6,638 nt of DNA from Clostridia bacterium (lineage in GTDB: Bacteria > Bacillota > Clostridia > UBA1381), in NCBI GenBank assembly GCA_008668455.1, contig RQCD01000086.1, positions 1 through 6,638 on the forward strand, written 5' to 3'. Both the position numbers and the translations under genes were made by a program. Shown here piece after piece: positions 5,777 through 6,638 of this stretch; position 1 is the stretch's first letter, and each line of letters begins with the position of its first letter. Below the pieces are notes generated by a model, which saw nothing but the letters and a program-made list of their open reading frames with translations, searched no databases and was not told the DNA's origin.

Positions 5777-6638
5777 ATGAAGAAAAAATTTTTACTTTTT
5801 GCTTTTTGCTCCATGCTGGCAGTGGGCAGCAAAGCCTTTGCTGCGGATTTCTCTGTGGCAGACAGTGTTCCGCGAGCCGGCGAAACAGGAGTAGAAAAAA
5901 ATCAGACAATTCAGGTGACATTTTCAGAAAATGTGGATTTCCGGGCAGAGGATGTTACAATCAACGGAGCCAAGGAGATTATTTCAAATATTGAAATCGC
6001 CGGAAAGAGTCTGACGATTCAGACAATAAACCAAGCTGCCGGAACAAATTATCGCGTGGAGGCGGGGGGAACGGTTTTTCTGTCTTATACAACAAGCTGT
6101 TCGGAGGAGCCATATTATTTTTCGTTTTCCGGACAGGGGATGGAGGATTTCTATAACGGAAGAAAGCTATATGCAGAATCGGTAACGGTAACGGAGGATG
6201 GCTTGCAGATTAAAAACGGAGCAAACCAAAAAAGAGCCGGAAGAATTTATTCTGCTGTGCTGCCGATGAATCCGGAACAGGTAAGTGCAATTGAATTTGA
6301 CGCATGCGCAGAACAAGACACAAAGCTTACTCTTTATTATAGCGCAAATTCCAATCATACCGGTTTTAGCGCAGATCACAAAATTGATTTGGAGATTCCG
6401 GCAGGAACAGAAAAGAGAACTTATTCCATTCCGCTTGCGGAGAATGCCGGATGGATGGGAATGAGTGATGTGAACCAGCTGATGCTGGAGGCTGAAAGCA
6501 ATGGTGCAAGCACACTGACCCTCTCAGCTGTGCGGATTTTGAAAAATTTAGAGGTCAACCGGGCAGAATATCTTCCGGGAACATTCCGGCTGTGTAAAAA
6601 TTATCAGACATCAGGCGAAAAGGACATTACAGATCAGA
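5777..6638 (+). CDS. Secreted modular protein with Big_5-like and galactose-binding-like domains (3' truncated)
   Basis: The frame opens at ATG 5777 and stays open to the right edge: 287 complete codons, no stop, so the gene continues outside. Residues 1-23 form a classic signal peptide: basic MKKK, hydrophobic core FLLFAFCSMLAVG and an A-F-A cleavage site around residue 22. Residues 25-105 resemble a bacterial Ig-like Big_5 domain, with the typical PRAGETGVEKNQTIQVTFSE opening (32-51). Residues 112-255 look like a beta-sandwich carbohydrate-binding module (LYAESVTVTEDGLQIKNGA, then VSAIEFDACAEQDTKLTLYY, later LTLSAVRIL). Such proteins are usually long cell-surface or secreted glycan-binding proteins or hydrolases, with the catalytic or anchoring part further downstream. 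It is transcribed away from the regulator operon from a well-formed promoter, so it is the likeliest direct target of that regulator. The domain names are from pattern recognition; the catalytic function is not visible. Confidence 0.88.
   Translation, partial: MKKKFLLFAFCSMLAVGSKAFAADFSVADSVPRAGETGVEKNQTIQVTFSENVDFRAEDVTINGAKEIISNIEIAGKSLTIQTINQAAGTNYRVEAGGTVFLSYTTSCSEEPYYFSFSGQGMEDFYNGRKLYAESVTVTEDGLQIKNGANQKRAGRIYSAVLPMNPEQVSAIEFDACAEQDTKLTLYYSANSNHTGFSADHKIDLEIPAGTEKRTYSIPLAENAGWMGMSDVNQLMLEAESNGASTLTLSAVRILKNLEVNRAEYLPGTFRLCKNYQTSGEKDITDQ

Noticed and set aside
5716..5994. Open frame on the plus strand beginning inside the promoter, 92 codons
   Set aside because: It starts within the -35 box, has no ribosome binding site at a proper distance, has unlikely composition and overlaps in another frame the well-supported signal-peptide gene at 5777.
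1..6638. CRISPR array, tRNA or rRNA genes, transposase
   Set aside because: No regularly spaced repeats, cloverleaf-like structures, rRNA-like stretches or transposase motifs were seen on either strand.

Overview
The window looks like an accessory glycan-use locus of a low-to-mid GC Gram-positive anaerobe. A gut clostridium of the Lachnospiraceae type is my best guess, inferred from the YesM/YesN-type two-component pair, the purine-rich ribosome binding sites, the sigma-A-like promoters and the protein families. No ribosomal or other taxonomic marker is present. The histidine kinase and regulator genes look more AT-rich than the enzyme gene; I judged this by eye and did not compute it.

Layout: (1) Bases 1-733 (+) are the 3' end of a larger gene, with two beta-rich, carbohydrate-binding-like modules and no visible start. 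(2) After a 10-base gap, bases 744-2930 (+) encode a 728-residue protein without a signal peptide that resembles the DUF6259 family: a beta-sandwich, a TIM-barrel-like centre with candidate acidic catalytic residues, and a beta C-terminus. It is probably a cytoplasmic glycosidase of unknown specificity. (3) Bases 2931-3172 form a convergent intergenic region rich in inverted repeats: a long palindrome at 2969-3018 and a nested inverted repeat at 3024-3110. (4) Bases 3173-5592 (-) hold a two-gene regulatory operon, transcribed leftward: an unusually short response regulator (REC plus AraC-type DNA-binding domain), then a membrane sensor histidine kinase. (5) Bases 5593-5776 are a compact divergent promoter region with two facing extended -10 promoters and a perfect 10-base direct repeat between them. 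(6) From 5777 (+) a secreted protein with signal peptide, Big_5-like domain and galactose-binding-like module runs off the right edge.

Working model (inference): the kinase senses an extracellular glycan or its breakdown product, and the regulator acts on the direct repeat in the divergent region to control the secreted protein and perhaps its own operon. Secreted modular proteins bind or process the glycan outside, and the DUF6259-like enzyme completes hydrolysis inside. No transporter lies in the window, so the uptake step is not visible. The substrate cannot be read from the sequence.
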